DNA of 64,000 bases from Saccopteryx bilineata (GCF_036850765.1 NC_089492.1:163740296-163804295); one strand, 5' to 3'. Positions 22,030 through 32,570 are shown, numbered from the stretch's first letter. Notes: generated by a model not told the origin, from the sequence alone. Numbers and translations: made by a program.

Positions 22030-22724
22030 CATTTTTCTGAAGCTGGAAACAGGGAGAGACAGTCAGACAGACTCCCGCATGCGCCCGACCGGGATCCACC
22101 CGGCACGCCCACCAGGGGCAGTGCTCTGCCCCCCAGGGGGCGATGCTCTGCCCATCCTGGGCGTCGCCATATTGCGACCAGAGCCACTCTAGCGCCTGAG
22201 GCAGAGGCCACAGAGCCATGCCCAGCGCCCGGGCCATCTTTGCTCCAATGGAGCCTTGGCTGCGGGAGGGGAAGAGAGAGACAGAGAGGAAAGCGCGGCG
22301 GAGGGGTGGAGAAGCAAATGAGCGCTTCTCCTGTGTGCCCTGGCCGGGAATCGAACCCGGGTCCTCCGCACGCTAGGCCGACGCTCTACCGCTGAGCCAA
22401 CCGGCCAGGGCCCCCCTTTTTTATTATTATTTTTTTTTCCCCCTTTATTACTTTTCCCCAATTCAGGCCCTCCATTACAGGCATTGTTTGTTCTATTTAA
22501 TACAATATAATTCACAGTTCACCACAAGATTTTCTCAAGAAAGAGGGGAGAGGAGAGGAGAGGAAAAAAGGAGGGGGGGAATAATTTCCTTTTTTTTATT
22601 TTTATTTTATTTTATTTTTCTTTATTTCGTTATTAATTTTAAAAAACTTTTTTTGATTTTTTATTTTTTAACTTTTTATTCTTTATTAAATCTCATTAAT
22701 ACTATCAACAAAACCAACCCTCAG
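20137..22724 (+). promoter_or_regulatory. 5' UTR of the second L1, with duplicated monomer-like unit
   Basis: The unit starting TCCTGGTCGGCGGGCGCAGA (20569) recurs as TCCTGGTCTGCACGCGCAGA (20811), a spacing of 242 bp. The two copies stay similar for about 110 bp through GTGTTACC and the CAGAG-GCAGAG blocks. The arrangement recalls the promoter monomers of rodent L1s. Downstream from about 20988 the sequence (GGAAATAGAGTGGGGAGTGG) again matches the 5' UTR of the intact L1 near 9033, including the T-rich part. Promoter role is inferred. Confidence 0.6.
21989..22412 (-). repeat. tRNA-derived SINE, type A, nested in L1 5' UTR
   Basis: PolyT begins at 21989 and the reverse head ends at 22412. The flanks CCCCCCTTTTTT on both sides are a likely duplication. 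The intact L1 lacks this block at the matching place (near 10090-10130), which confirms insertion. Confidence 0.92.
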
Positions 22725-23716
22725 ATGCCATTAAGGAAGAGAAAATCAAATATCATGGATACAAAAGAAAGAGAGGTAACACAGATAGATGAGGAAAAAT
22801 CTATGGAGAAAAAATTTAATATATTGGAAACCTTGGAGCTAAATGACAGAGAATTCAAGATAGAAATCCTAAAAATACTCAGAGATATACAAGAAAACAC
22901 AGAAAGGCAATTTAGGGAGCTCAGAAAACAACTCAATGAACACAAAGAATATATTTCCAAGGAAACTGAAACTATAAAAACAAATCAAACAGAGATGAAA
23001 AACTCAATTCACGAGCTGAAAAACAAGGTAACAAGCTTAGCTAATAGAACAGGCCAGATAGAAGAGAGGATTAGTGAAATAGAAGACAAGCAACTTGAGG
23101 CACAACAGAGAGAAGAAGAGACTCAAAAATTAAAAAAAATGAGATAGCCCTACAAGAATTATCTGACTCCATCAGAAAGAATAACATAAGAATAATAGGT
23201 ATATCAGAGGGAGAAGAGAGAGGAAATGGAATGGAGAACATACTCAAACAAATAATAGATGAGAACTTCCCAAGCCTGTGGAAAGAACTAAAGCCTCAAA
23301 TTCATGAAGCAAACAGAATTCCGAGTTTTCTTAACCCCAACAAACCTATTCCAAGGCACATCATAATGAAATTGGCACAAACCAACAGCAAAGAAAAAAT
23401 TCTCAAGGCAGCCAGGGAAAAGAAGAATACAACATATAAAGGAAGGCCCATTAGAATATCATCAGATTTCTCAGCAGAAACTCTACAAGCTAGAAGAGAG
23501 TGGACCCCAATATTAAAAGTCCTGAAAGAGAGGAACTTTCAGCCACGAATACTATACCAATCAAAGCTATCCTTCAAATATGAAGGAGAAATAAAAACAT
23601 TCACAGATACAGAAAAGATGAGGGAATTTATCATCAGAAAACCCCCACTCCAGGAATTACTAAAGGGGGTTCTCCAATCAGATACAAAGAACAAAAAAAA
23701 TAAAAGCCACAATTAA
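22725..23716 (+). pseudogene. L1 ORF1, frameshifted
   Basis: The frame starts MPLRKRKSNIMDTKERE like the intact copy. It is read through the coiled coil to about 23147, where GAAGAAGAGACTCAAAAATT is 4 bp shorter than the intact L1 and shifts the frame. The RRM and C-terminal parts continue open in another frame (23231-23716). No full ORF1p can be made. Confidence 0.92.
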
Positions 23717-23812
23717 AAGCTCCAAGAAGAACACAATAAAACCAAATTTAAACTGTGACAACAACAAAAAGAAAGGGGGGGAGAGGATGGAGATTAAGAG
23801 TAGCAAAGGACG

Positions 23813-24052
23813 ATGGAGTGCAAAAGTACTCACAAAATAGTGCGTTACAATGAACAGGGTAGGAACCCTTTTCATTACTTAAAGGTAACCACCATTGAAA
23901 AAACCACCACAGAAGCACATGAGATAAAAAAGATAGCAACAGAGGAAAGATGTATGGAATACAACCAAATAAAAACAAAAGATAGAAAAACGAAAGAGAA
24001 GGATCAAACAAGAAACAAAACTAACAGAAAGCAATCTATAAAATGGCAATAG
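23813..24052 (+). other. Short open frame before ORF2 (counterpart of 11421-11663)
   Basis: It has 79 codons from MECKSTHKIVRYNEQG to RKQSIKWQ and overlaps the ORF2 start by 10 nt, as in the intact L1. See that entry for why coding function is doubtful. Confidence 0.2.
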
Positions 24053-24798
24053 GGAACTCACAAGTGTCAATAATTACACTAAATGTAAACGGATTAAACT
24101 CACCAATAAAAAGACACAGAGTAGCAGAATGGATTAAAAAACAAAATCCAACTGCATGCTGCCTACAGGAAACTCATCTAAGTAACAAGGATAAAAACAA
24201 ATTCAAAGTGAAAGGCTGGAAAACAATACTCCAAGCAAATAACATCCAAAAAAAAAAGCAGATGTAGCAATACTCATATCTGATAATGCTGACTACAAGA
24301 CAACAAAAGTACTCAGAGACAAAAATGGCCATTTCATAATGGCTAAGGGGACACTGAATCAAGAAGACATAACAATTCTTAATATATATGCACCAAACCA
24401 AGGAGCACCAAAATAGATAAGACAGCTACTTATTGACCTTAAAACAAAAACTGACAAAAATACAATCATACTTGGAGACCTCAATACACCGCTGACGGCT
24501 CTAGATCGGTCATCCAAACAGAGAATCAACAAAGATATGTGGCCTTAAACAAAACACTAGAGCACCTGGATATGATAGACATCTACAGGACATTTCATCC
24601 CAAAGTGACTGAGTATACTTTTTTCTCCAGTGTACATGGATCATTCTCAAGAATTGACCATATGTTGGGCCACAAAGAAATGATGACATCGGATCATTTA
24701 CAGCAAAATGGTGGGATCTTGATAACATTATACGAAGTGAAATAAGTAAATCAGAAAAAAACAGGAACTGCATTATTCCATACATAGGTGGGACATAA
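24043..24798 (+). pseudogene. L1 ORF2 remnant, internally deleted
   Basis: The start [19 protein letters not shown] and LQETHL are kept. An A-run expansion near 24250 shifts the frame. At about 24680 the sequence jumps from the end of the endonuclease (HMLGHKE) to the C-terminal block beginning [12 protein letters not shown] in the available frame. The matching points in the intact L1 are about 12288 and 15358, and the bases AAGA occur at both, so the junction shows microhomology. The reverse transcriptase is absent. Confidence 0.92.
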
Positions 24799-25058
24799 AA
24801 GTGAAACTAAGAGACATTGATAAGAGTGTGGTGGTTACGGGGGGAGGAGGGAAAGGGAGAGGGAAAGGGGGAGGGAGAGGGGCACAAAGAAAACTAAATA
24901 GAAGATGACAGAGGACAATCTGACTTTGGGTGATGGGTATGCAATATAATTGAAAGACAAGATAACCTGGACTTGTTATCTTTGAATATATGTATCCTGA
25001 TTTATTGATGTCGCCCCATTAAAAAAATAAAAAATTAAAAAATAATAATAATCTTTAG

Positions 25059-25438
25059 TCCTGGTGGTTGGCTCAGTGGTAGAGCGTCGGCCTGGCGTGC
25101 AGAAGTCCCGGGTTGATTCCCGGCCAGGGCACACAGGAGAGGCGCCCATCTGCTTCTCCACCCTTCCCCTTCTCCTTCCTCTCTGTCTCTCTCTTCCCCT
25201 CCCGCAGCCGAGGCTCCATTGGAGCAAAAGATGGCCTGGGTGCTGGGGATGGCTCCTTGGCCTCTGCCCCAGGTGCTAGAGTGGCTCTGATGGCGACAGA
25301 GTGCCGCCCCGGATGGGCAGAGCATCGCCCCCTGGTGGGCGTGCCGGGTGGATCCCGGTCAGGCGCATGCGGGAGTCTGTCTGACTGCCTCTCCGTTTCC
25401 AGCTTCAGAAAAATACAAAAAAAATAATAATAATAAAA
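25059..25438 (+). repeat. tRNA-derived SINE, type A, at the L1 tail
   Basis: The head is slightly shortened (TCCTGGTGGTTGGCTCAGTG), followed by the full body and A tail. The site AATAATCTTTA recurs at about 25439-25449, so the SINE re-used the duplication of the second L1. Confidence 0.92.
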
Positions 25439-25459
25439 AATAATCTTTAAAGAACTTTT

Positions 25460-25697
25460 TTCTTTCTTTTTTTTTTTTAAGTGAGATGGGAGATAGTGAG
25501 ACAGACTTCTGCATGCGCCGGGACCAGTATCCACCCAACAACCCCCGTATGGGGAAGATGCGAAGCAGTCGAGCTACTAGATGCAGGAGAAGATGGAGGG
25601 GAGAGGGACGAAGAAGCAGTTGGTGGCTTCTCCTGTGTGCCCTGATGAGGGATTCAGGCTGAAGACTCTCTATTCACTGAACAAACTGGCCAGGGCC
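25460..25697 (-). repeat. tRNA-derived SINE, type A, diverged short body
   Basis: The block from TTTAAGTGAGATGGGAGATA to AAACTGGCCAGGGCC is a decayed minus-strand copy with the short body. Confidence 0.75.
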
Positions 25698-25761
25698 TAA
25701 AGACTTTTTTTCAATCAAACTGTGAACCTCTCATTAGAAAAAAAAAAAATGGAAACCCTAT

Positions 25762-26092
25762 GCCTGACCCGGCGGTAAGCACAGTGGATAGAGCGTCGGC
25801 CTGCGACGCTGAGGGCCCAGGTTCGAAACCCCAAGGCTATCAGGTTGAATATGGGATCATCTGGCTTGAGCACAGGCTCTCCAGCTTGAGTGTGGGATTA
25901 CAGACATGACCCCATGGTCTCTGGCTTGAGCCCAAAGTTGGTGACTTGAGCAAGGAGTCACTGGCTTGGCTGGAGCCCCCAGATCAAGGCACTTATGAGA
26001 AAGCAATCAATGAACAACTAAGGTGCCGCAACTATGAGTTGATGCTTCTCATCTCTCTTCCTTCCTGTCTGTCCCTTTCTTCTGCACTGTCA
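25762..26092 (+). repeat. tRNA-derived SINE, type B
   Basis: GCCTGACCCGGCGGTAAGCA head, B box GGTTCGAAACC, then ACTTATGAGAAAGCAATCAA and a TC-rich tail. The middle 'TTGAG' blocks are expanded relative to other copies. Confidence 0.88.
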
Positions 26093-26860
26093 TTTATTAA
26101 AAGTCTAAAATTAATAATCATACTATAATACATTTGCTTCTGCAATGCCATTTTTTGGCCAGTCTTACAGGCTGTTGGGAAAAAGAGGGACAGGTGTTAG
26201 TGTGCTAACATTGTCCCCACACACATCAGGGTCCCGGTGAACCATGGGCTACCCAGATGTGAGCCATCTCAGCGAAAGTCATTAATTGTTAACATTTAAT
26301 GAGTCAGGCTCACATTAGTATCAGCTATAATTTTCAGTCTTCCAAATCAGGCGGTCTCTTCTTTGACATCACCAACACTGTCAAGTGCGTGGCACATATA
26401 TCGGGATGCAGGCCATCACTACAGAAGTCCTGCTGAGGTGCTCGCCTTGGACATTCTCTCCTTCCTTTGCATCCAGGGTTCCGCTCTGTCTTAGTAATTT
26501 TCATATTTCACTCACTGCCCTGTCTCTTCTTCTTAACTCCTAAAACAGGTCAGCCTTCAAAATTCTTACTTACCTTTCTTCTCCCTCTCCCTCCCCTTCA
26601 ATCATTTGGCCCCTTCCCATAGTTTTAAATAAACCCCTCCTCTGTCCGTCCAGAGATGTCACAAATTTGAACCTCTTGCCCAATCCCTCACCTGCACTCC
26701 AGGTCCATGTCTAATGATATACCCATCATTGCAACTGAGGAACTTAGTAGCCCCTTCCAGTCCTAAAAAGCTATCCAGTATGTCACATGGGGCACAGGAC
26801 AGGACAGGAGGCAGCTGAAGGAATGGAGGGGGCATAGCACTTGTTAAGTCATCAACAGAT
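26093..26860. other. No gene seen (unique DNA)
   Basis: No recognisable repeat, exon or RNA gene. Confidence 0.5.
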
Positions 26861-26867
26861 CTGGTTT

Positions 26868-27680
26868 CTTTTTTAAGTGAGAGGAACGGAGACAGAGAGA
26901 CAGATTCCTGCATGTTCCCCTAACGGGATCCACCCAGCAACCCTGTCTAGAGCTGATGCTCAAATCAACTGAGCTATTTTCAGTGTCTGAAGCTGACAGC
27001 TCAGACCAACAAGCTATTCTCAGCACCGAGGGCAATGCTGGATGAGTCACTGGCTGCGGGAGGGGAAGAGAGAGAAAAGAGGGAGGGGGAAGAGTAGCAG
27101 ATAGGCCAGGGGTCTCCAAACTACGGCCCGCGGGCCACATGCAGCCCCCTGAGGCCATTTATCCGGCCCCCACCACACTTCCGGAAGGGGCACCTCTTTC
27201 ATTGGTGTTCAATATCTACATCCTGTGCTCCTGGAGCACTGTATGTGGCGGCAGCAGCGCCAACACGCATGCATCACGGCTCCTGAAGCATGTCATATCA
27301 CTTGTACGGCTAGCAGTGACAAATATGGAACCGGACATTAACCATCTCATTAGCCAAAAGCAGGCCCATAGTTCCCATTGAAATACTGGTCAGTTTGTTG
27401 ATTTAAATTTACATGTTCTTTATTTTAAATATTGTATTTGTTCCTGTTTTGTTTTTTTATTTTAAAATAAGATATGTGCAGTGTGCATAGGGATTTGTTC
27501 ATAGTTTTTTTTATAGTCCGGCCCTCCAACAGTCTGAGGGGCAGTAAACTTGGCCCCCTGTGTAAAAAGTTTGGGGACCCCTGAGATAGGCACTTCTCCT
27601 GTGTGCCCTGACGAGGAATTGAACCCGGACATCCATACATCAGGCAGACACTCCATCCATTGAGCCAGCCAGTGAGGGCC
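26868..27680 (-). repeat. tRNA-derived SINE, type A, split by a hAT MITE
   Basis: The 3' part of the SINE lies at 26868-27106 and its head at 27584-27680 (complement ending GCCAGTGAGGGCC). Removing 27107-27583 with one copy of AGATAGGC joins the two halves in the normal order. Confidence 0.9.
27107..27583. mobile_element. hAT MITE (477 bp) inside a SINE
   Basis: The ends CAGGGGTCTCCAAACT and AGTTTGGGGACCCCTG are inverted repeats. The 8-bp duplication AGATAGGC is perfect at 27099-27106 and 27584-27591. It contains ACGGCCCGCGGGCCACATGC and TAGTCCGGCCCTCCAACAGT, typical of a hAT family that I know only by pattern. No transposase frame is present. Confidence 0.92.
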
Positions 27681-27734
27681 CAAACTTGGTTTCAAATAGA
27701 GAAGTTTGCCTCTTACATACTAAATGCCCACCAA

Positions 27735-27840
27735 GACAGTTATTTCTCCTCTTTGAGTCTTAGTGTCCTCATCTATACAATGGGTAAAACAACTTACCTT
27801 GAAAGACTGTTGTCAAGACTAAATGAATTTCCATTTGTAA
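27735..27840 (-). repeat. MIR SINE remnant
   Basis: TTTGAGTCTTAGTGTCCTCA followed by ATCTATACAATGGGTAAAAC is the MIR complement. Confidence 0.65.
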
Positions 27841-27863
27841 CATATCTGGCCCTGGTCATATGG

Positions 27864-28043
27864 CAGCGGTTCTCAACCTGTGGGTCGCGACCCCGGCAGG
27901 GGGTCGAACGACCAAAACACAGGAGTCGTCTAAAGCCACAGACCCATAGGTTGAGAAATATGTATTTCCGATGGCTTTAGGCAACCCGTGTTTTGGTCGT
28001 TCAACCCCTGCCGGGGTCGCGACCCACAGGTTGAGAACCGCTG
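27864..28043. mobile_element. SPIN-like hAT MITE (180 bp)
   Basis: CAGCGGTTCTCAACCTGTGG at the left has an exact inverted partner at the right, and the match continues through GTCGCGACCCCGGCAGGGG. The perfect 8-bp duplication TCATATGG is at 27856-27863 and 28044-28051. It shares its terminal sequence and the TTTCCGATGGCTTTAG block with the element at 1366. No coding capacity. Confidence 0.95.
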
Positions 28044-28051
28044 TCATATGG

Positions 28052-28323
28052 GAAAACTTTCTTCTCTTCCCAAATCTTTGTTACAGATAAAGCTCCTCCA
28101 GTCAGTGTCCATTTCTGTTAAGGCTTCCCTGTTCTTACTCATCAGGCTCAAACCCTAGAGTCAGCACTGACCCTTCCTCACCCCTTTCAATCAAATCATT
28201 TCCGAAGTCCTTCCTTTTACTTCTTCCCTTTCGTTGCCATTGCCACATCACCGAGGTAGACTCTTACCAGTTCCATGCACCTACATGGCACTCACTGCAA
28301 GATCAATGCTAGAACATGGTTGC
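28052..28323. other. No gene seen (unique DNA)
   Basis: Short unique stretch with no recognisable feature. Confidence 0.4.
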
Positions 28324-28325
28324 CA

Positions 28326-28476
28326 GGCCTGGCCGAATAGCTCAGTTGATTAGAGGGTCCTCCCAACATACCAAGGTTGAGGGAATGCACAAACAAGTTG
28401 CACAACAAATCAATGTTTCTCCTTCTCTCCCTCCCTTCACTACCCTCCCTTCCTCTCTCTAAAATTAATAAATTTT
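28326..28476 (+). repeat. Ves-like SINE
   Basis: GGCCTGGCCGAATAGCTCAG head, ACAACAAATCAATGTTTCTC and CTCTCTAAAATTAATAAA tail. This is the short SINE type known from bats as Ves. Confidence 0.8.
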
Positions 28477-28924
28477 TTTCAATTTTTTGTTTTGACAAGA
28501 GACAGAGAGAGAGTCAGAGAGAGGGACAGAGAGGAACAGACAGACAGAAAGGGAGAGAGATGAGAAACATTCTTTGTTGCGGTTCCTTAGTTGTTCATTG
28601 ATTGCTTTCTCATATGTGCCTTGACAGGGGGCTACAGCAGACTGAGTGACCCCTTGCTCAAGCCAGTGACCTTGGGCTCAAGCCAGCACCTTGGGCTTAA
28701 GCCTGCACCTTGGGCTTCAAGCCAGTGACCTTTGGGCTCAAACCAGTGACTATGGGGTCATGTCTATAATCCCACACTCAAGCCAGTGAGGGCCCTCAAG
28801 CTGGTTAGCCCACACTCAAGCCAGATGAGAGCACACTCAAGCTGGTGACCTCGGGGCTTTGAACCTGGGTCCTCCCTGCGTCCCAATCTGACGTTCTATC
28901 CTCTGTGCCACTGCCTGATCAGGC
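28477..28924 (-). repeat. tRNA-derived SINE, type B
   Basis: The complement of the head (TGCCTGATCAGGC) ends at 28924. The middle contains five or so 'CTCAAGCCAGTGACC' units, a local expansion in this family. The GA-rich 3' part lies at the left. Confidence 0.88.
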
Positions 28925-28950
28925 TTTTTTTTTTTTTTTTTTTTTTTTTT

Positions 28951-29460
28951 AAGGCTCTGGCCAGGTAGCTGATTTGGTTAGAGTTCCTCCAAACATGCCA
29001 AGGTTGCGGGTTCTGTCCCTGGTGAGGACATGTGTAAGAACCAACCAATAGGCCCTGGCTGGTGCCTCAGTGGATAGAGCATCAGCCCGCATATGAACGT
29101 CCCAAGTTCGATCCCCAGTCAGGGCACACAGGAGAAACCACCATCTGGCTTTTTCTTCCTCCCTCTCCCCCTTCTCTCACTCTTCCCTTCCCACAGCCAC
29201 TGCTCGATGGGTCGGGGCACTAAGGATAGCTCTGTTGGAGTACAGCAGCCTCAGGCACTAAAAATAGCTCAGTACTCAAGCATTGGCCCAGATGGGGTTG
29301 TCAAGTGGATTCCAGTTGGGGCACATGAGGGAATCTGCCTCACTATCTCCCTTCTTCTCATCTAAAATAAATAAATAAATAAGAATAAAAAGAACCAATG
29401 ATAATACAAAAATAGATGGAATAGCAAATGAGTATTTCTCGCTTGTCTCTCTAAAAACTT
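28951..29460 (+). repeat. Ves-like SINE split by a type A SINE
   Basis: The head GGCTCTGGCCAGGTAGCTGA and the AAGGTTGCGGGTTCTGTCCC B-box region are at 28951-29050. The tail with CTTGTCTCTCTAAAAACTTT lies after the nested SINE. AGAACCAA occurs on both sides of the insert. Confidence 0.75.
29051..29388 (+). repeat. tRNA-derived SINE, type A, nested in Ves
   Basis: GGCCCTGGCTGGTGCCTCAG head, B box AGTTCGATCCC, short body, AATAAATAAAT tail. Flanked by AAGAACCAACCAATA and AAGAACCAATGATA. Confidence 0.85.
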
Positions 29461-29478
29461 TAAAAATTTAAAAATTTT

Positions 29479-29904
29479 GGCCCTGGCCAGTTGGCTCAGC
29501 GGTAGAGCGTCGGCCTAGCGTGCGGAGGACCCGGGTTCGATTCCCGGCCAGGGCACATAGGAGAAGCGCCCATTTGCTTCTCCACCCCTCCGCCGCGCCT
29601 TCCTCTCTGTCTCTCTCTTCCCCTCCCGCAGCCAAGGCTCCATTGGAGCAAAGATGGCCCGGGCGCTGGGGATGGCTCTGTGGCCTCTGCCCCAGGCGCT
29701 AGAGTGGCTCTGGTCGCAACATGGCGACACCCAGGAGGGTCGCAACATGGTGACGCCCAGGATGGGCAGAGCATCGCCCCCTGGTGGACAGAGCGTCGCC
29801 CCTGGTGGGCGTGCCGGGTGGATCCCGGTCGGGCGCATGCGGGAGTCTGTCTGACTGTCTCTCCCTGTTTCCAGCTTCAGAAAAATGCAAAAAAAAAAAA
29901 AAAA
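29479..29904 (+). repeat. tRNA-derived SINE, type A (long form)
   Basis: Complete copy with intact A-box and B-box sequence and a long A tail. The AT-rich flanks TTAAAAATTT support a duplication. The body has an extra GTCGCAACATGGTGACGCCC unit. Confidence 0.92.
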
Positions 29905-30482
29905 ATTAAAAATTTTAAAACTAATAAAAACTTTAAAAATTATTTTTTTAAATAATTTTTAAAAAAGGAATATAGCTGCCATTCCTTTTATTCTCTTGTT
30001 CAGAAACCCCTGGTTGACTCTGCAGGTCTCCAGAGAAGGCCACACTCCACACAATGTAGCCCAAGGCTCTCTCACTTCCACTTCCTGACCTGTCTGCTAA
30101 CTCCAGCCAAGAAGGGCTGCTGCTCTGCACCCCCACAGGAAGGCAGCACCCTATGTTGTTCCTCTCCTGCCATTCTGTTCCTCCTCAAGAAACAGCAGGA
30201 AGCAGTCTCTCCCTAACTTGTAGCGGTTAGAGCCAGACCACTTATATGGATTCAGTCTCTGGCTCTGTAGCCTTAGAAAGGCTGCTCAACCTCTTTGAGC
30301 CTTGGTATTTTCATCTATAAAATGGGGAAATCGACTGTGTCTACTTTATAAGATCATTGTTAAGTGCTCAGAAAGAATTATTATTATGTCACTTTGTGTG
30401 ACTTTCAGGTACTTTTCCTCATCTTAGTCTGCCTAATACCAGTTTTTAAACTACAACCATGGTTATAAGAATTTGCACCTTA
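29905..30482. other. Unique DNA with a MIR remnant
   Basis: A minus-strand MIR lies at about 30255-30395 (CAACCTCTTTGAGCCTTGGT, then ATCTATAAAATGGGGAAATC). Nothing else is recognised. Confidence 0.6.
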
Positions 30483-30667
30483 GCCTGACCTGTGGTGGCA
30501 CAGTGGAATAAGCATAAACCTGGAATGCTGAGGTCACCAGTTCAATACTCTGGGCTTGCCAGGTCAAGGCACAAAGAACAAGCAATCAATGAACAACTAA
30601 AATGAAGCAGCTATGAGTTGGTACTTCTCACTCACCCCACCCTCTCTGTAAATCAAGAAATAAAATA
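30483..30667 (+). repeat. tRNA-derived SINE, type B, shortened
   Basis: GCCTGACCTGTGGTGGCACA head joined to the AAGCAATCAATGAACAACTA block, with the middle part missing. Flanks AAGAATTTGCACCTTA and AAGAATTTGTATCTTA are the duplication with two changes. Confidence 0.88.
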
Positions 30668-31828
30668 AAGAATTTGTATCTTATTGTTTGCTCTCTCCCT
30701 CCCTAACCCTTCCTAAACATAAGCTCTCACTGGGAACATAGTATTTTCTCCACTTTGGTGGCTTCCCCACATAATAAGCCCTCAAATATTTCTTGAAATG
30801 GATAAAATTAGGTGTAATTATTTCTCTCCCTCATTCTCAAAAGGAAGAACCAGACCAGGAAACCTAGTGATCTGGCCAACATCACATCAGGTAAGGCAGA
30901 GCCATGGAAACAACCTAGCTCTCTCAGCAAGATCCAATAACCTGTCAGCACCAGGAGCCAAGCATGCTTAATTATGCTGCTGAACAGACAGACATGATAG
31001 AAAGTGGTGATTAGCTTCAGAAGTTGGACAGAACCTTCTCAAAAAAGAATCCTGTGTCCTTTGGCCAAATGTCAGCCAAGGGACATTCAATGCAAACAGT
31101 CCTTGTTTGCATCAAAGAGTCCTGTGCATGTCCCCCCCTCCACTCCAAGCTGTAACACTCAGGTCAGCTGTGCAAGGAACAGAGGCAACACAGAGCTGTG
31201 CTTGTGTCCACGGTGGGAACCGCCACCAGACACTCCCAGTCTGGACAAGACAAGTGCTGCTCTCCCTCCTGGAGGAAGGCAGGACTGGAAGTAACAGAAA
31301 TTGAATAATGAATGAAAAAAGACCAACATTCAACCTTTTCAAAGTAACCAGACTAAATAAAAGGTTGGGGTATAGGGGTGGTAGGGAAAGTAAGAGGTGT
31401 GATGGAGAACACAGTCAAAAATAAGAAAAATTATATTTAACAGTAAGTGTCTCTTCAGACCGAAGTTTATTCTCAGTTTTCATGGGTTTGGAGTTTTGTT
31501 TTGTTTTTTCTTACTAAGACAGGAATTTCTTACTATGACAGGCATTTCTTAATTCCTCTTCTTACCTGACACAATTATCAGCCTAAAAACCCTTTTTCCT
31601 AAGAGTCCAGAATTAAGCTATGAGACAAAAGTAGGCCCTTAAAGAAATTTGTACAAAGGGTACATGTTATGTAGGAAGTATTTTCCAAACTACCAATTCC
31701 ATCAATACACACTAGAGCACTTGCTAGGGAGATGGAAAACAGAAACATTCCTCATAATAACTGCACCCAAGCTAGTTCAGGCTGTGGTCACAGTCTGATT
31801 AAATCCAAACTGACATTTACCTGATTTA
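30668..31828. other. No gene seen (unique DNA)
   Basis: No recognisable repeat or exon. Frames near 31004-31304 are short and without domains. Confidence 0.5.
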
Positions 31829-31844
31829 AAAATAAAAGGTTGGG

Positions 31845-32165
31845 CCTGACCAGGCGGTGGCACAGTGGATAGAGCGTCGGACTGGGATGTGGAGGACCCG
31901 GGTTCGAGACCCCAAGGTCACCAGCTTGAGCACGGGCTCATCTGGTTTAAGCAAAGCTCACCAGCTTGGACCCAAGGTTGCTGGCTTGAGCAAAGGGTTA
32001 CTCGGTCTGCTGAAGGCCCACGGTCGAGGCACATATGAGAGCAATCAATGAGCAGCTAAGGTGTCGCAATGAAAGGCTGATGATTGATGCTTCTCATCTC
32101 TCTCCGTTCCTGTCTATCCCTCTCTCTGACTCTCTCACTGTCTCTGTAAAAAATAAAATAAAATA
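31845..32165 (+). repeat. tRNA-derived SINE, type B
   Basis: GCCTGACCAGGCGGTGGCAC head, B box GGTTCGAGACC, A-rich tail (AAATA)n. Flanked by AAAATAAAAGGTTGGG at about 31829-31844 and 32165-32180. Confidence 0.93.
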
Positions 32166-32180
32166 AAATAAAAGGTTGGG

Positions 32181-32570
32181 GCCCTGGCCGGTTGGCTCAG
32201 TGGTAGAGCGTCGGCCTGGCGTGCAGGAGTCCCGGGTTCGATTCCCAGCCAGGGCACACAGGAGAAGCACCCATCTGCTTCTCCACCCCTGCCCCTCTCC
32301 TTCCTCTCTGTCTCTCTCTTCCCCTCCCGCAGCCGAGGCTCCATGGGAGCAAAGTTGGCCCGGGCGCTGAGGATGGCTCTGTGGCCTCTGCCTCCGGCCC
32401 TAGAATGGCTCTGATTGCAACAGAGCAACGCCCCAGATGGGTGGAGCATTGGCCCCTGGTGAGCATGCCAGGTGGATCCCGGTAGGGGGCATGCAGGAGT
32501 CTGTCTGACTGCCTCCCAATTTCCAACTTCAGAAAAATACAAAAAATAATAATAATAATAATAAAATAAA
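32181..32570 (+). repeat. tRNA-derived SINE, type A, same target site
   Basis: GCCCTGGCCGGTTGGCTCAG head, full body, (AAT)n tail. It follows directly on the right duplication of the previous SINE, and AATAAAAGGTTGGGG appears again at about 32572-32586. Confidence 0.93.

Larger units (their letters stand above)
20137..25046 (+). mobile_element. Second LINE-1, defective, with internal ORF2 deletion
   Basis: This L1 starts near GATTTCTGATAGATGACGTC and ends in an A-rich tail. It is flanked by AATAATCTTTAG at 20125-20136 and 25047-25058. The 5' UTR runs 20137-22724 and is interrupted by a type A SINE. ORF1 (22725-23716) has a net 4-bp frameshift. ORF2 starts at 24043, has a frameshift near 24250, an in-frame TAG near 24414, and lacks about 3.07 kb between the endonuclease and the last 40 or so codons. 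It cannot encode working proteins. The 5' UTR belongs to another promoter type than that of the intact L1. Confidence 0.93.

Noticed and set aside
28377..28860. CRISPR-like array from repeated CAAGCCAGTGACC units
   Set aside because: The units are adjacent and degenerate without unique spacers, lie in a SINE, and the genome is eukaryotic.
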